64,000 bases of DNA from Methylophilaceae bacterium. GTDB taxonomy: Bacteria > Pseudomonadota > Gammaproteobacteria > Burkholderiales > Methylophilaceae. The position numbers and the translations under genes are program-made. The notes under the pieces were generated by a model that had not been told where the DNA came from, searched no databases, and saw only the letters and a program-made list of their open reading frames with translations. The stretch covers positions 267,860 through 331,859 of the forward strand of contig JAOKBJ010000001.1 in NCBI GenBank assembly GCA_028244835.1, in the 5' to 3' direction. Positions 28,766 through 36,664 of this stretch are shown in pieces; the first letter of the stretch is position 1, and every line of letters begins with the position of its first letter.

Positions 28766-28774
28766 GTTTAAATT

Positions 28775-29515
28775 ATGATAATCATCCCAGCAATAGATCT
28801 TAAAGAAGGTAAATGCGTTAGATTGAAACAAGGATTAATGGACCAATCAACTATTTTTTCTGAAAATCCATCTGAAATGGCAAGGAAATGGGTAAATCTT
28901 GGAGCAAAAAGGCTGCATTTAGTTGATCTTGATGGTGCTTTTGCAGGAAAACCTATTAATGAAGATGCGATTAAATCAATTGTGTGCGAAGTTGGCAATG
29001 AAATACCGATTCAGTTGGGAGGGGGAATTCGAAATTTAGATACTGTTGAGAATTTTTTAAATAGTGGCGTTGATTCAATAATTATAGGAACAGCAGCTGT
29101 TACTAATCCTGGATTTTTACACGAGGCATGTTATGCATTTCCTGGCCAAATTATCGTTGGCTTGGATGCAAAAGATGGAAATGTTGCAATTAATGGTTGG
29201 GCGAAACTTACAGGGCACAATGTCATTGAGTTAGCTCAAAAATTTGAAGAGTACGGTGTAGAATCAATTATTTATACTGACATTGGTCGAGATGGAATGA
29301 TGGCTGGCGTTAATATTGAAGCAACAGTAAAATTATCAGAATCTTTAAAAATACCTGTAATCGCAAGTGGAGGAGTTTCAAATATAAAAGATATCGAAAT
29401 GCTATGCGAGGTCTCAAATATTGGTATAAGAGGGGTTATAACTGGAACAGCTATTTATGAGGGGACTTTAGATTTTAAAGAAGCTCAGGAATTAGCTGAA
29501 AGCTTAACGGGGTAA
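28775..29515 (+). CDS. hisA: ProFAR isomerase HisA
   Basis: Beta/alpha-barrel isomerase (phosphoribosylformimino-AICAR-phosphate isomerase). The catalytic acid pair is D8 ([12 protein letters not shown]) and the Asp in [12 protein letters not shown]. Phosphate-binding GGGIRN and ASGGVSN are present. 246 aa. Two bases separate it from hisF, its structural paralogue. Confidence 0.96.
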   Translation: MIIIPAIDLKEGKCVRLKQGLMDQSTIFSENPSEMARKWVNLGAKRLHLVDLDGAFAGKPINEDAIKSIVCEVGNEIPIQLGGGIRNLDTVENFLNSGVDSIIIGTAAVTNPGFLHEACYAFPGQIIVGLDAKDGNVAINGWAKLTGHNVIELAQKFEEYGVESIIYTDIGRDGMMAGVNIEATVKLSESLKIPVIASGGVSNIKDIEMLCEVSNIGIRGVITGTAIYEGTLDFKEAQELAESLTG

Positions 29516-29517
29516 AT

Positions 29518-30276
29518 ATGAGTGTTGCCAAAAGAATTATTCCATGTCTTGATGTTAATGATGGCAGAGTTGTTAAGGGAGTTAATTTCGTTGAATTAAA
29601 GGATGCAGGGAATCCAGTAGAAATTGCTAAAAAATATGATGAAGAAGGGGCTGATGAATTAACATTTTTAGATATTACTGCTAGCTCTGATAATAGAGGC
29701 CTTTTGTTTGATATTGTTGAGAAAGTTGCAAAACAAATATTTATTCCGCTAACAGTTGGAGGTGGGGTTAGGACATGTGAAGATATTAGAAATCTTTTAA
29801 ATTCTGGAGCAGATAAGGTTGGAATAAATACTTCGGCAATTTTAAATCCGGAGTTGGTCGCTGAGTCAACAAGCCGTTTTGGATCACAAGCTATTGTGGT
29901 TGCAATAGACGCAAAAAAAGTTGGTGACCATTGGGAAGTTTTTACCCATGGAGGACGAAATGCAACAGGAATTAATGCTGTAAGTTGGGCACAAAAAATG
30001 GCTAAGCTAGGAGCAGGAGAATTACTTATTACGAGTATGGATAGAGATGGAACAAAAAAAGGGTTTGATAACGTGTTAATGAAATTAATTTCTGATGTTG
30101 TCGAGGTTCCGATTATTGCTTCAGGAGGTGTTGGGATTCTTCAGCATCTTGTAGATGGAGTAAAGTATGGAGAGGCTGATGCTGTTCTTGCTGCAAGTAT
30201 TTTTCATTATGGGGAATTTACGATTCAAGAAGCAAAGCAATATATGGCAAAAAATAATATAGAGGTAAGATTATGA
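29518..30276 (+). CDS. hisF: Imidazole glycerol phosphate synthase cyclase subunit HisF
   Basis: Beta/alpha-barrel cyclase that uses ammonia from HisH to make imidazole glycerol phosphate and AICAR. Catalytic D12 in [14 protein letters not shown], and the second Asp in [17 protein letters not shown] and ASGGVG phosphate loops present. 252 aa. Its stop overlaps the hisI start (ATGA). Confidence 0.96.
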   Translation: MSVAKRIIPCLDVNDGRVVKGVNFVELKDAGNPVEIAKKYDEEGADELTFLDITASSDNRGLLFDIVEKVAKQIFIPLTVGGGVRTCEDIRNLLNSGADKVGINTSAILNPELVAESTSRFGSQAIVVAIDAKKVGDHWEVFTHGGRNATGINAVSWAQKMAKLGAGELLITSMDRDGTKKGFDNVLMKLISDVVEVPIIASGGVGILQHLVDGVKYGEADAVLAASIFHYGEFTIQEAKQYMAKNNIEVRL

Positions 30277-30671
30277 TTAACTGGATAAATAACGTACGTT
30301 GGAATTTGGATGGATTATTACCAGTTATTGTTCAGGATGCAAGTTCAAGTAAGGTGATTATGTTTGCATGGATGAATCGTGAAACACTTGAGGAATCGAT
30401 AAAGCAAAGGAAGGCAATTTATTGGTCTCGCTCAAGGAAGCAGGTCTGGGTTAAAGGAGAGGAGTCGGGGTATTATCAAAATATAGAAGATATGTATTTA
30501 GATTGTGATAACGATGTTTTACTTATAAAAGTAAAACAAGAAGGTGGGATAGCATGTCATACTGGACGAGAAAGCTGTTTTTATAACCAAATTAATATGA
30601 AAATGAATAAAATTGAGGATTGCGAAAAAATTGTTAAAGATCCTAAAGATATTTACAAGGCTAAAAAATGA
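30273..30671 (+). CDS. hisI: Phosphoribosyl-AMP cyclohydrolase HisI
   Basis: Zinc- and magnesium-dependent hydrolase opening the adenine ring of PR-AMP. Family motifs are [32 protein letters not shown] (metal Asp residues) and [13 protein letters not shown] (zinc Cys). 132 aa, monofunctional; the pyrophosphatase step is a separate overlapping gene, unlike the fused enteric HisIE. Confidence 0.95.
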   Translation: MINWINNVRWNLDGLLPVIVQDASSSKVIMFAWMNRETLEESIKQRKAIYWSRSRKQVWVKGEESGYYQNIEDMYLDCDNDVLLIKVKQEGGIACHTGRESCFYNQINMKMNKIEDCEKIVKDPKDIYKAKK

Positions 30672-30991
30672 AAGATGAGTATCTAGAGAGCCTATTAAGT
30701 CTTATTAAATCAAAAAAGAATGATGACCCTAAAATTTCTTATACAGCTCTTCTTCACCAAAAAGGACTTAATGAAATCTTAAGTAAGATTTCTGAGGAAG
30801 CTAATGAAACTATCACTGCTGCACGATCAGAAGGAAATAATCAGTTAGTTCATGAAATTGCAGATTTATGGTTTCATTGCTTAGTTTTGTTATCACAAAA
30901 GAATTTAACTGTAGATGATATTACAAACGAATTAAAAAAAAGACAAGGGACCTCAGGAATTGAGGAAAAAAATAATAGAGTAAAAAAGTGA
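30668..30991 (+). CDS. hisE: Phosphoribosyl-ATP pyrophosphatase HisE
   Basis: MazG-like all-alpha pyrophosphatase removing PPi from PR-ATP. The conserved EEANETITAA and HEIADLWFHCLVLL helices carry the acidic metal ligands. 107 aa. It overlaps hisI by 4 bases and is the last histidine gene in the run. Confidence 0.94.
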   Translation: MKDEYLESLLSLIKSKKNDDPKISYTALLHQKGLNEILSKISEEANETITAARSEGNNQLVHEIADLWFHCLVLLSQKNLTVDDITNELKKRQGTSGIEEKNNRVKK

Positions 30992-30996
30992 TAATT

Positions 30997-31332
30997 ATGG
31001 ATAATTGTATTTTTTGTAAGATTTCTCAAAAAAAAATACCATCTACCATCGTTTATGAGGATGAAGAGATGTTAGCCTTTAAAGATATCAATCCAATTGA
31101 TAAAGTGCATTTTCTAATAATTCCAAAAGAGCATATTGTGAATTTAATGGAATGCAATTTAGGACATCAAGATATTTTGAGTAAGATGCTATTACTAGCA
31201 CCAAAATTAGCTAAAGAATTTGGTTTAAAAGGTTTTCGGACAATGATTAATTCCGGAAAAGAGGGTGGACAAGAAGTTTTCCATATCCACTTCCATATAT
31301 ATGGCGGAAGTGAAAAATTAGCAAAATTGTAA
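30997..31332 (+). CDS. hinT: HIT-family purine nucleoside phosphoramidase (HinT-like)
   Basis: Hydrolase of the histidine-triad family with active-site run FHIHFHIYGG and N-terminal CIFCKI metal-type motif. In bacteria HinT cleaves adenosine phosphoramidates; the physiological substrate is unclear. I use the ATG at 30997 (MDNCIFCK), 111 aa; a GTG at 30988 overlapping the hisE stop would add three residues. hisE-hinT-tatA is a common betaproteobacterial order. Confidence 0.92.
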   Translation: MDNCIFCKISQKKIPSTIVYEDEEMLAFKDINPIDKVHFLIIPKEHIVNLMECNLGHQDILSKMLLLAPKLAKEFGLKGFRTMINSGKEGGQEVFHIHFHIYGGSEKLAKL

Positions 31333-31345
31333 TTAGGAGAAAATA

Positions 31346-31513
31346 ATGCCTGGAATAAAAGAATGGTTATTAATTTTATTAGTAGTGTTAATTGTTTTTG
31401 GTGCCGGAAAGCTAAGAAACATAGGAGGCGATTTAGGAGCAGCCGTTAAAAGTTTTAAAGAAGGCATGAGAAACCCAAAAAAGAAAGTAATTAAAAAGAA
31501 AGCTAAAAAGTAG
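31346..31513 (+). CDS. tatA: Twin-arginine translocase subunit TatA
   Basis: 55-residue TatA: short periplasmic start (MPGIKEW), one membrane helix ([16 protein letters not shown]) with the FG hinge, amphipathic helix ([19 protein letters not shown]), and a basic tail ([12 protein letters not shown]). It is near the minimum length for TatA, consistent with genome streamlining. TAGGAGA lies 8 bases before the ATG. It makes the pore component of the Tat export system with TatB and TatC that follow. Confidence 0.93.
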   Translation: MPGIKEWLLILLVVLIVFGAGKLRNIGGDLGAAVKSFKEGMRNPKKKVIKKKAKK

Positions 31514-31530
31514 AGCTTTAAAAAATAATT

Positions 31531-31746
31531 ATGTTTGATATTTCAATCGCAGAATTAATTATCATTTTTTTATCGATAATATTATTTGTGTCACCAAAAA
31601 ATATCCCTATGCTAGCCAGAGGGGCAGGAAAAATTACAAAAAAAGTTCGAATTTTTTTTTTAGATATTAAGAAAGAATTAGAACGCGAAAGTAAATTCAA
31701 AGAATTAAAAAATATTGAAAAAGAAATTAAAAAGAAATCTAAATAA
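31531..31746 (+). CDS. tatB: Twin-arginine translocase subunit TatB
   Basis: 71-aa TatB: N-terminal helix with the start MFDISIAELIIIFLSIILF, then an amphipathic and strongly charged helix (KELERESKFKELKNIEKE). The Met-Phe-Asp-Ile start is typical of TatB. Much shorter than E. coli TatB (171 aa), the usual case in compact genomes. It forms the substrate receptor with TatC. Confidence 0.92.
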   Translation: MFDISIAELIIIFLSIILFVSPKNIPMLARGAGKITKKVRIFFLDIKKELERESKFKELKNIEKEIKKKSK

Positions 31747-31749
31747 ATT

Positions 31750-32472
31750 GTGAGTAGATTAAATATTTTCTTCGGCCATTTTTTAGAATTAAGATCAACT
31801 CTAATCAAATCTCTTTTTATCTACCTCATTGTTTTTTTTGCAATGATGCCATTTGCAAATGAAATTTATTACTTTTTTTCTCAGCCATTATTAGATCAAT
31901 TAATTTCATTAAATGGCTCTATTATCTCTACTAAACTCACCTCTACTTTTATAGTTCCTTTCAAAATAACTGCATATTGCGCATTAATAATTTCATTGCC
32001 TTTTATTTTTTTCCAAATTTGGAATTTTATTTCACCAGGCCTATACAAAAATGAAAAGCAATTTGTTTTCTGGACTATGTTTTTTGGCTTTATCTTATTT
32101 CTTGCCGGAACATTATTTGTTTATTTTTTAATTTTCCCTGTTATATTTAGCTTTTTTGTCAGTTCTACACCTGATGATGTAGAACTCATGATTGATATAT
32201 CTACTTACTTACAAATGATAATTGCACTTTTCTTAGCATTTGGATTAGCTTTTGAAGTGCCATTATTAATAATTACTGCTGTAAAATTTAATTGGATTAA
32301 GATAAAAACACTAGAAAATAATAGACCATATATTATTGTAGCTGCATTTATTTTTGGTGCTATTTTTACACCGCCAGATATAATATCTCAGGTCCTTTTG
32401 GCCTTACCTATTTTATTTTTATATGAAATAGGACTATTTATTTCAAAAAATAAACTATTTAACAGACATTAG
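31750..32472 (+). CDS. tatC: Twin-arginine translocase subunit TatC
   Basis: 240-aa six-helix membrane receptor for twin-arginine signals. Family features: HFLELRSTLIKS at the N-terminus, FQIWNFISPGLYKNEK in the first loop, and FGLAFEVPLLI in helix 4. Translation starts at GTG, 3 bases after tatB. The next gene, the Rieske protein, carries a Tat signal, so system and substrate are adjacent. Confidence 0.96.
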   Translation: MSRLNIFFGHFLELRSTLIKSLFIYLIVFFAMMPFANEIYYFFSQPLLDQLISLNGSIISTKLTSTFIVPFKITAYCALIISLPFIFFQIWNFISPGLYKNEKQFVFWTMFFGFILFLAGTLFVYFLIFPVIFSFFVSSTPDDVELMIDISTYLQMIIALFLAFGLAFEVPLLIITAVKFNWIKIKTLENNRPYIIVAAFIFGAIFTPPDIISQVLLALPILFLYEIGLFISKNKLFNRH

Positions 32473-32551
32473 GTCTATCAGTTTATTCAGTAATTTTATA
32501 TAATACCGAACTTAACTATTTTTAATTTCCTCATATTTTATAAAGGCCTCA

Positions 32552-33154
32552 ATGGCAAATAAAAGTAAAAAAGTAAATCTTGATAGAAGACGTTTTTTAG
32601 TTACCGCAACATCAGTAACTGGGGCTATTGGGGCAACCGCACTTGGTGTTCCCTTTGTTTCTAGTATGCTTCCAAGCGAAAAAGCAAAAGCAGCTGGCGC
32701 CTCAGTGCAAGTTGATGTGAGTAAAGTTGAACAGGGAAATGTGTTAACAACAGAATGGAGAGGCCAGCCTGTTTGGATTTTAAATCGATCAGATGAAATG
32801 ATTGATTCTCTAAAAAATAACCCAAAAAAATTAGCAGATCCTAACCTGAAGGTTTCATCTCAACAGCCTAAATATTGTCAGAACGAAACACGTTCGATAA
32901 AGCCAAATATGTTAGTTATTGTAGGTATTTGTACCCATCTCGGGTGTGCTCCATCACCAAGGCTTTCGCCAAAAGGTGATATGGGTGAAAATTGGGAAGG
33001 TGGTTTCTTTTGCCCTTGTCACGGATCTAAATTTGATTTAGCCGGTAGAGTTTTTAAAGGCTCTCCTGCACCCACAAATCTTGTAGTTCCACCACATAAA
33101 TATCTCAACGAGAATACTATCGTTCTTGGTGAAGACGCTAAGGAAAAAGTATAA
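32552..33154 (+). CDS. petA: Ubiquinol-cytochrome c reductase Rieske iron-sulfur subunit
   Basis: Rieske [2Fe-2S] subunit of the bc1 complex. Cluster ligands: CTHLGC (C127, H129, C132) and CPCHGS (C154, H157). The N-terminus has a twin-arginine signal-anchor ([12 protein letters not shown]12-R14), implying Tat-dependent insertion. 200 aa. A perfect TATAAT lies at 32499-32504 in the 79-base gap upstream, but I see no good -35 partner, so a separate promoter is uncertain. It abuts petB (stop TAA then ATG). Confidence 0.96.
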   Translation: MANKSKKVNLDRRRFLVTATSVTGAIGATALGVPFVSSMLPSEKAKAAGASVQVDVSKVEQGNVLTTEWRGQPVWILNRSDEMIDSLKNNPKKLADPNLKVSSQQPKYCQNETRSIKPNMLVIVGICTHLGCAPSPRLSPKGDMGENWEGGFFCPCHGSKFDLAGRVFKGSPAPTNLVVPPHKYLNENTIVLGEDAKEKV

Positions 33155-34456
33155 ATGGCTAAAAAAAATGAAAGCCAAGATTCAGCAGGTCTAATTGGTT
33201 GGATTGATGAAAGATTCCCTCTTTCTTCTTTTATAAAGAATCATTTAACTGAATATTACGCACCTAAAAATTTTAATTTTTGGTATTTATTTGGGGCGCT
33301 TGCTCTTTTCGTTTTTGTAATGCAAATATTGACAGGAATTTTTCTGACGATGCATTACAAACCTGACGCAGCACAAGCCTTTGCATCAGTTGAATATATT
33401 ATGAGAGATGTTTCTTTTGGATGGTTGATTCGCTATATGCATTCAACTGGTTCATCATTATTTTTTGTTGTCATTTACCTCCACATGTTTAAAAGCTTGA
33501 TGTATGGCTCTTATCAAAAACCACGTGAATTGCTTTGGATTTTTGGTGTAGCAATCTTTCTTGCTTTAATGGCCGAAGCATTTTTTGGTTATTTATTGCC
33601 TTGGGGACAAATGTCATATTGGGGAGCTCAGGTAATTGTAAATCTGTTTGCTGCTGTTCCTTTTATAGGTCCTGACTTGGCTGAATGGGTTCGAGGAGAT
33701 TATTTAATTTCAGATGCAACTTTAAATCGATTTTTTGCATTTCATGTGATTGCTTTGCCACTTGCTCTCGCCGGGTTAATTTTGACTCATTTAATTGCGC
33801 TACATGAAGTTGGCTCAAACAATCCTGATGGTGTTGAAATTAAAAATTATAAAGATAAAAAAACAGGTATACCACTTGATGGAATCCCTTTCCATCCTTA
33901 TTACACTGTTAAGGACTTGATTGGGTTAACGGTATTTCTAATAGTTTTTGCATCAATCATATTTTTTGCCCCGGAGATGGGCGGATATTTCTTAGAGGCA
34001 AATAATTTTGTACCTGCTGACCCATTAGTCACGCCTTCGCATATTGCCCCTGTATGGTATTTCACTCCTTTCTATTCTATTTTAAGGGCTGTACCCCCTA
34101 TATTAAATAGCCAATTTCCGGGCGTCGCAGCAATGGGATTATCAGTATTGATTTTTGCTTTTGTACCTTGGCTAGATAAAAGCCCTGTCCGATCTATTCG
34201 CTATAAAGGTATTCTTTTTAAAAAATGGTTAGGAGCTTTTGTTGTTAGCTTCATTATTTTAGGATATTTAGGTACTGTTCCTTCTACTATTTGGGGCCAA
34301 TTTCCAAGCGTTCTTCCACTTCTTGGCGGAAGTGATGTAGCTACAGTAGTTGCTAGAATTTTCACAATTATTTATTTCTCATTCTTTATTTTAATGCCTA
34401 TATATAGCAAAAAAAGCATAACAAAACCTGTTCCAACAAGAGTGACAATGAAATGA
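33155..34456 (+). CDS. petB: Ubiquinol-cytochrome c reductase cytochrome b
   Basis: Membrane core of the bc1 complex, with two b haems and both quinone sites. Paired haem histidines are in RYMHSTGSSLFFVVIYLHMF (first pair) and FFAFHVIALPLALAGLILTH (second pair, spread over the segment). The Qo-site PEWY-type motif appears as APVWYF. 433 aa, normal for proteobacteria. It overlaps petC by 4 bases. Confidence 0.96.
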   Translation: MAKKNESQDSAGLIGWIDERFPLSSFIKNHLTEYYAPKNFNFWYLFGALALFVFVMQILTGIFLTMHYKPDAAQAFASVEYIMRDVSFGWLIRYMHSTGSSLFFVVIYLHMFKSLMYGSYQKPRELLWIFGVAIFLALMAEAFFGYLLPWGQMSYWGAQVIVNLFAAVPFIGPDLAEWVRGDYLISDATLNRFFAFHVIALPLALAGLILTHLIALHEVGSNNPDGVEIKNYKDKKTGIPLDGIPFHPYYTVKDLIGLTVFLIVFASIIFFAPEMGGYFLEANNFVPADPLVTPSHIAPVWYFTPFYSILRAVPPILNSQFPGVAAMGLSVLIFAFVPWLDKSPVRSIRYKGILFKKWLGAFVVSFIILGYLGTVPSTIWGQFPSVLPLLGGSDVATVVARIFTIIYFSFFILMPIYSKKSITKPVPTRVTMK

Positions 34457-35151
34457 AAAAGATAATAATTTTTATTCTGTTATTAATTCAATCATCATTT
34501 ATTTTTGCGAGTGAAGAAGTTTATCTTGAGAAAGCTCCTATTGATTTATCAGATCAACCATCACTTCAAAAGGGTGCTAGAACATTTATTAATTATTGTT
34601 TAAATTGCCATAGTGCAAAATATATGCGCTATAACAAGCTTCTAGATATTGGGCTTTCAAAAAAAGATATTAAAGAGAACCTTTTATTTACTGGTAAGAA
34701 AATAGGGGACCCTATGGAAATATCCATGCCAGTAAAGGAATCAAAAAAGTGGTTCGGAGCAACCCCGCCTGATTTATCTGTTACTGCAAGATCTAGAGGG
34801 TCAGATTGGATTTATAGTTATATGAAAGGATTCTATCGGGACAGCTCAAGAGAAATAGGATGGAATAATATAGTTTATGTTAATTCTGCCATGCCACATA
34901 TTTTATGGGAACTCCAAGGTGAGCAAGAGCTAGATAAAATTACAGGCGAGCTTAGCTTAATCAAAGCTGGAAAATTAAATGAAAAAGAGTATGATTCGGT
35001 CATTGTGGATTTGACAAACTATATTACTTATATGTCAGAGCCTGACCAGTTAAAAAGAAAAAAAATGGGATTCTACGTCGTTGGTTTTTTACTTTTACTT
35101 CTTGTGTTAACAATTAAACTTAAGAAAGAATTTTGGAAGGATATTAAATAA
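34453..35151 (+). CDS. petC: Ubiquinol-cytochrome c reductase cytochrome c1
   Basis: Haem c subunit that passes electrons from the Rieske protein to soluble cytochrome c. N-terminal signal peptide to about residue 20; haem site CLNCH (C49, C52, H53) with the c1-specific SAKYMRYN after it; probable Met ligand in NSAMPHILWE; C-terminal anchor near residues 205-222. 232 aa. Its haem would be attached by the ResB/CcsA machinery encoded upstream. Confidence 0.95.
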   Translation: MKKIIIFILLLIQSSFIFASEEVYLEKAPIDLSDQPSLQKGARTFINYCLNCHSAKYMRYNKLLDIGLSKKDIKENLLFTGKKIGDPMEISMPVKESKKWFGATPPDLSVTARSRGSDWIYSYMKGFYRDSSREIGWNNIVYVNSAMPHILWELQGEQELDKITGELSLIKAGKLNEKEYDSVIVDLTNYITYMSEPDQLKRKKMGFYVVGFLLLLLVLTIKLKKEFWKDIK

Positions 35152-35153
35152 TT

Positions 35154-35759
35154 ATGATGAAACTTTATTCAAACTCCACAGATCCATTTAGCCATAGATG
35201 CCGAATAGTTTTATTTGAAAAGGGAATGGATTTTGAAGTTATTGATGTTGATTTAGACAATAATACTGAAGATGTTGCTATTTTAAGTCCTTATTCAAAT
35301 AGTCCTGTTTTAGAAGAGCGAGATTTAGTCTTGACGGACCCAAATATAATAAATGAATATATTGACGAACGATTTCCACATCCTCAATTAATGCCACCTG
35401 ATCCTGTAATGCGAGCACGGGCAAGATTATTTCTAAAAGATTTTGAAAGTGCATTATTTGTTCACATGAAAGACCTTGAGGCCAAAGATTTGAAAGTACG
35501 AGAAATTGCAAAAAAAACCGTAACTAATACCTTGATTCAATTGAGCCCGATACTGGAAAAGCAAGAATTTTTGCTGCATGATGAATACTCAATGTTAGAT
35601 GTAGCAATGGCTCCGTTACTATGGAGATTAGATTTTTACGATATTAAATTAGGAAATCAATGTAAGGCTTTACTTAAATATGCAGATAAAATATTTTCAA
35701 GACAATTATTTGACGAAGCAATGACCCCTGCAGAAAGAGCTATGAGAAATATTATTTGA
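35154..35759 (+). CDS. sspA: Stringent starvation protein A (GST-fold RNA polymerase-associated)
   Basis: GST-fold protein of the SspA group that binds RNA polymerase in other bacteria. N-terminal thioredoxin-like half (MKLYSNSTDPFSHRCRIVLFEKGM) with the SspA-type motif SPYSNSPVL; helical C-terminal half ending MTPAERAMR. 201 aa. Two Met codons start the gene; the second (35157) would lose one residue. sspA-sspB after petABC is the common betaproteobacterial order. Confidence 0.93.
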   Translation: MMKLYSNSTDPFSHRCRIVLFEKGMDFEVIDVDLDNNTEDVAILSPYSNSPVLEERDLVLTDPNIINEYIDERFPHPQLMPPDPVMRARARLFLKDFESALFVHMKDLEAKDLKVREIAKKTVTNTLIQLSPILEKQEFLLHDEYSMLDVAMAPLLWRLDFYDIKLGNQCKALLKYADKIFSRQLFDEAMTPAERAMRNII

Positions 35760-35760
35760 G

Positions 35761-36141
35761 ATGGCTACAAGCACCAAACCTTATCTTATTAGAAGTATTT
35801 ATGATTGGTGTACGGACTCAAATTTAACCCCTTATGTAATTGCTAAAATTATTTCTGGAGTAAAAGTACCAAAAAGTCATATCAAGTCGAATGAAATTGT
35901 TTTAAATTTATCTTTAGAATCTACTAATAAATTAATTTTTGATAATAAATTTATTTCTTTTTCGGCACGTTTTGAAGGAAAAAGCCAAGATATTTTTTTA
36001 CCTATAGAATCAATAGCAGGTGTTTATAGCATGGAAAATGGCGAAGGTATATTTTTCGAAGTTGATGAAAGCTTGCTTCGGAAAAAACATAAACGCAAAG
36101 ATGAAAAAATTAAAAAACCTCATTTAAGTTTAGTAAAATAA
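35761..36141 (+). CDS. sspB: ClpXP protease specificity-enhancing factor SspB
   Basis: Adaptor that brings ssrA-tagged proteins to ClpXP. The N-terminal domain starts with the typical KPYLIRSIYDWCTDSNLTPY; strands NEIVLNLSLESTNKL and ISFSARFEGKSQDIFLPI follow. The charged linker ends with HLSLVK, which fits the short ClpX-binding tail. 126 aa, somewhat shorter than E. coli (165), the linker being reduced. Confidence 0.93.
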   Translation: MATSTKPYLIRSIYDWCTDSNLTPYVIAKIISGVKVPKSHIKSNEIVLNLSLESTNKLIFDNKFISFSARFEGKSQDIFLPIESIAGVYSMENGEGIFFEVDESLLRKKHKRKDEKIKKPHLSLVK

Positions 36142-36197
36142 ATATTAAAAACTGGTTTCAGATAAAAAAAATTGATATAGTTACGTTTTTGAAATAT

Positions 36198-36273
36198 GCC
36201 CTCTTAGCTCAGTTGGTAGAGCAACGCACTTGTAATGCGTAGGTCGTCAGTTCGAATCCGACAGAGGGCACCA
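36198..36273 (+). tRNA. tRNA-Thr (anticodon TGT)
   Basis: 76 bases including encoded CCA. Acceptor GCCCTCT pairs with AGAGGGC; the anticodon loop CTTGTAA reads TGT; T-loop TTCGAAT. The T-stem has an A·C opposition at positions 52 and 62. First of the cluster Thr-Tyr-Gly-Thr-tufB. Confidence 0.96.
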
Positions 36274-36304
36274 AATACCCCAGCAAATACTCTTCACTTT
36301 AATA

Positions 36305-36333
36305 TTGACAAAATTCTTGGAATACCGCATAAT
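36305..36333 (+). promoter_or_regulatory. Sigma-70-type promoter for tRNA-Tyr-Gly-Thr-tufB
   Basis: TTGACA at 36305-36310, 17-base spacer, CATAAT at 36328-36333 (6/6 and 5/6). It lies between the first tRNA-Thr and tRNA-Tyr, with the expected start about 8 bases before tRNA-Tyr. It would drive three tRNAs and tufB, and by read-through tRNA-Trp and secE-nusG. Confidence 0.8.
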
Positions 36334-36347
36334 TTTGGGTTCGGTCT

Positions 36348-36432
36348 GGAGGGGTGGCCGAGTGGTTAAAGGCGACGGACTGTAAATCCGTTCTCTCTGA
36401 GTACGAAGGTTCGAATCCTTCTCCCTCCACCA
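36348..36432 (+). tRNA. tRNA-Tyr (anticodon GTA)
   Basis: 85 bases with a long variable arm and encoded CCA. Acceptor GGAGGGG pairs with TCCCTCC (one G·T at the base). The anticodon loop CTGTAAA reads GTA. Confidence 0.96.
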
Positions 36433-36472
36433 TAAGTTCTTACTGCTATAAGTGGGGTTTTAGTATGGATAT

Positions 36473-36548
36473 GCGGGTGTAGCTCAGTTGGTAGAGCATT
36501 AGTTTTCCAAACTAAATGTCGCGAGTTCGAACCTCGTCGCCCGCTCCA
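36473..36548 (+). tRNA. tRNA-Gly (anticodon TCC)
   Basis: 76 bases with encoded CCA. Acceptor GCGGGTG / CGCCCGC; anticodon stem TTAGT/ACTAA around loop TTTCCAA, reading TCC; T-loop TTCGAAC. Confidence 0.96.
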
Positions 36549-36568
36549 GATTCTAATTATTAGAATCA

Positions 36569-36643
<75 letters not shown>

Positions 36644-36664
36644 GTTAATTTTTTTATAAAGAAT

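Noticed and set aside
32499..32504. Perfect TATAAT before petA as a separate petABC promoter
   Set aside because: No acceptable -35 element at 16-18 bases; kept only as a remark in the petA entry.
36153..36181. Possible promoter before tRNA-Thr(TGT): TGGTTT, 17 bases, TATAGT
   Set aside because: The -35 part matches only 2 of 6 bases; the region is AT-rich and a chance -10 match is likely.
36198..36273. A·C mismatch in the T-stem of tRNA-Thr(TGT) as a sign of a decayed tRNA
   Set aside because: As far as I recall, the E. coli tRNA-Thr(TGT) gene in the same cluster has the same A·C opposition, so it is likely a normal feature of this tRNA.
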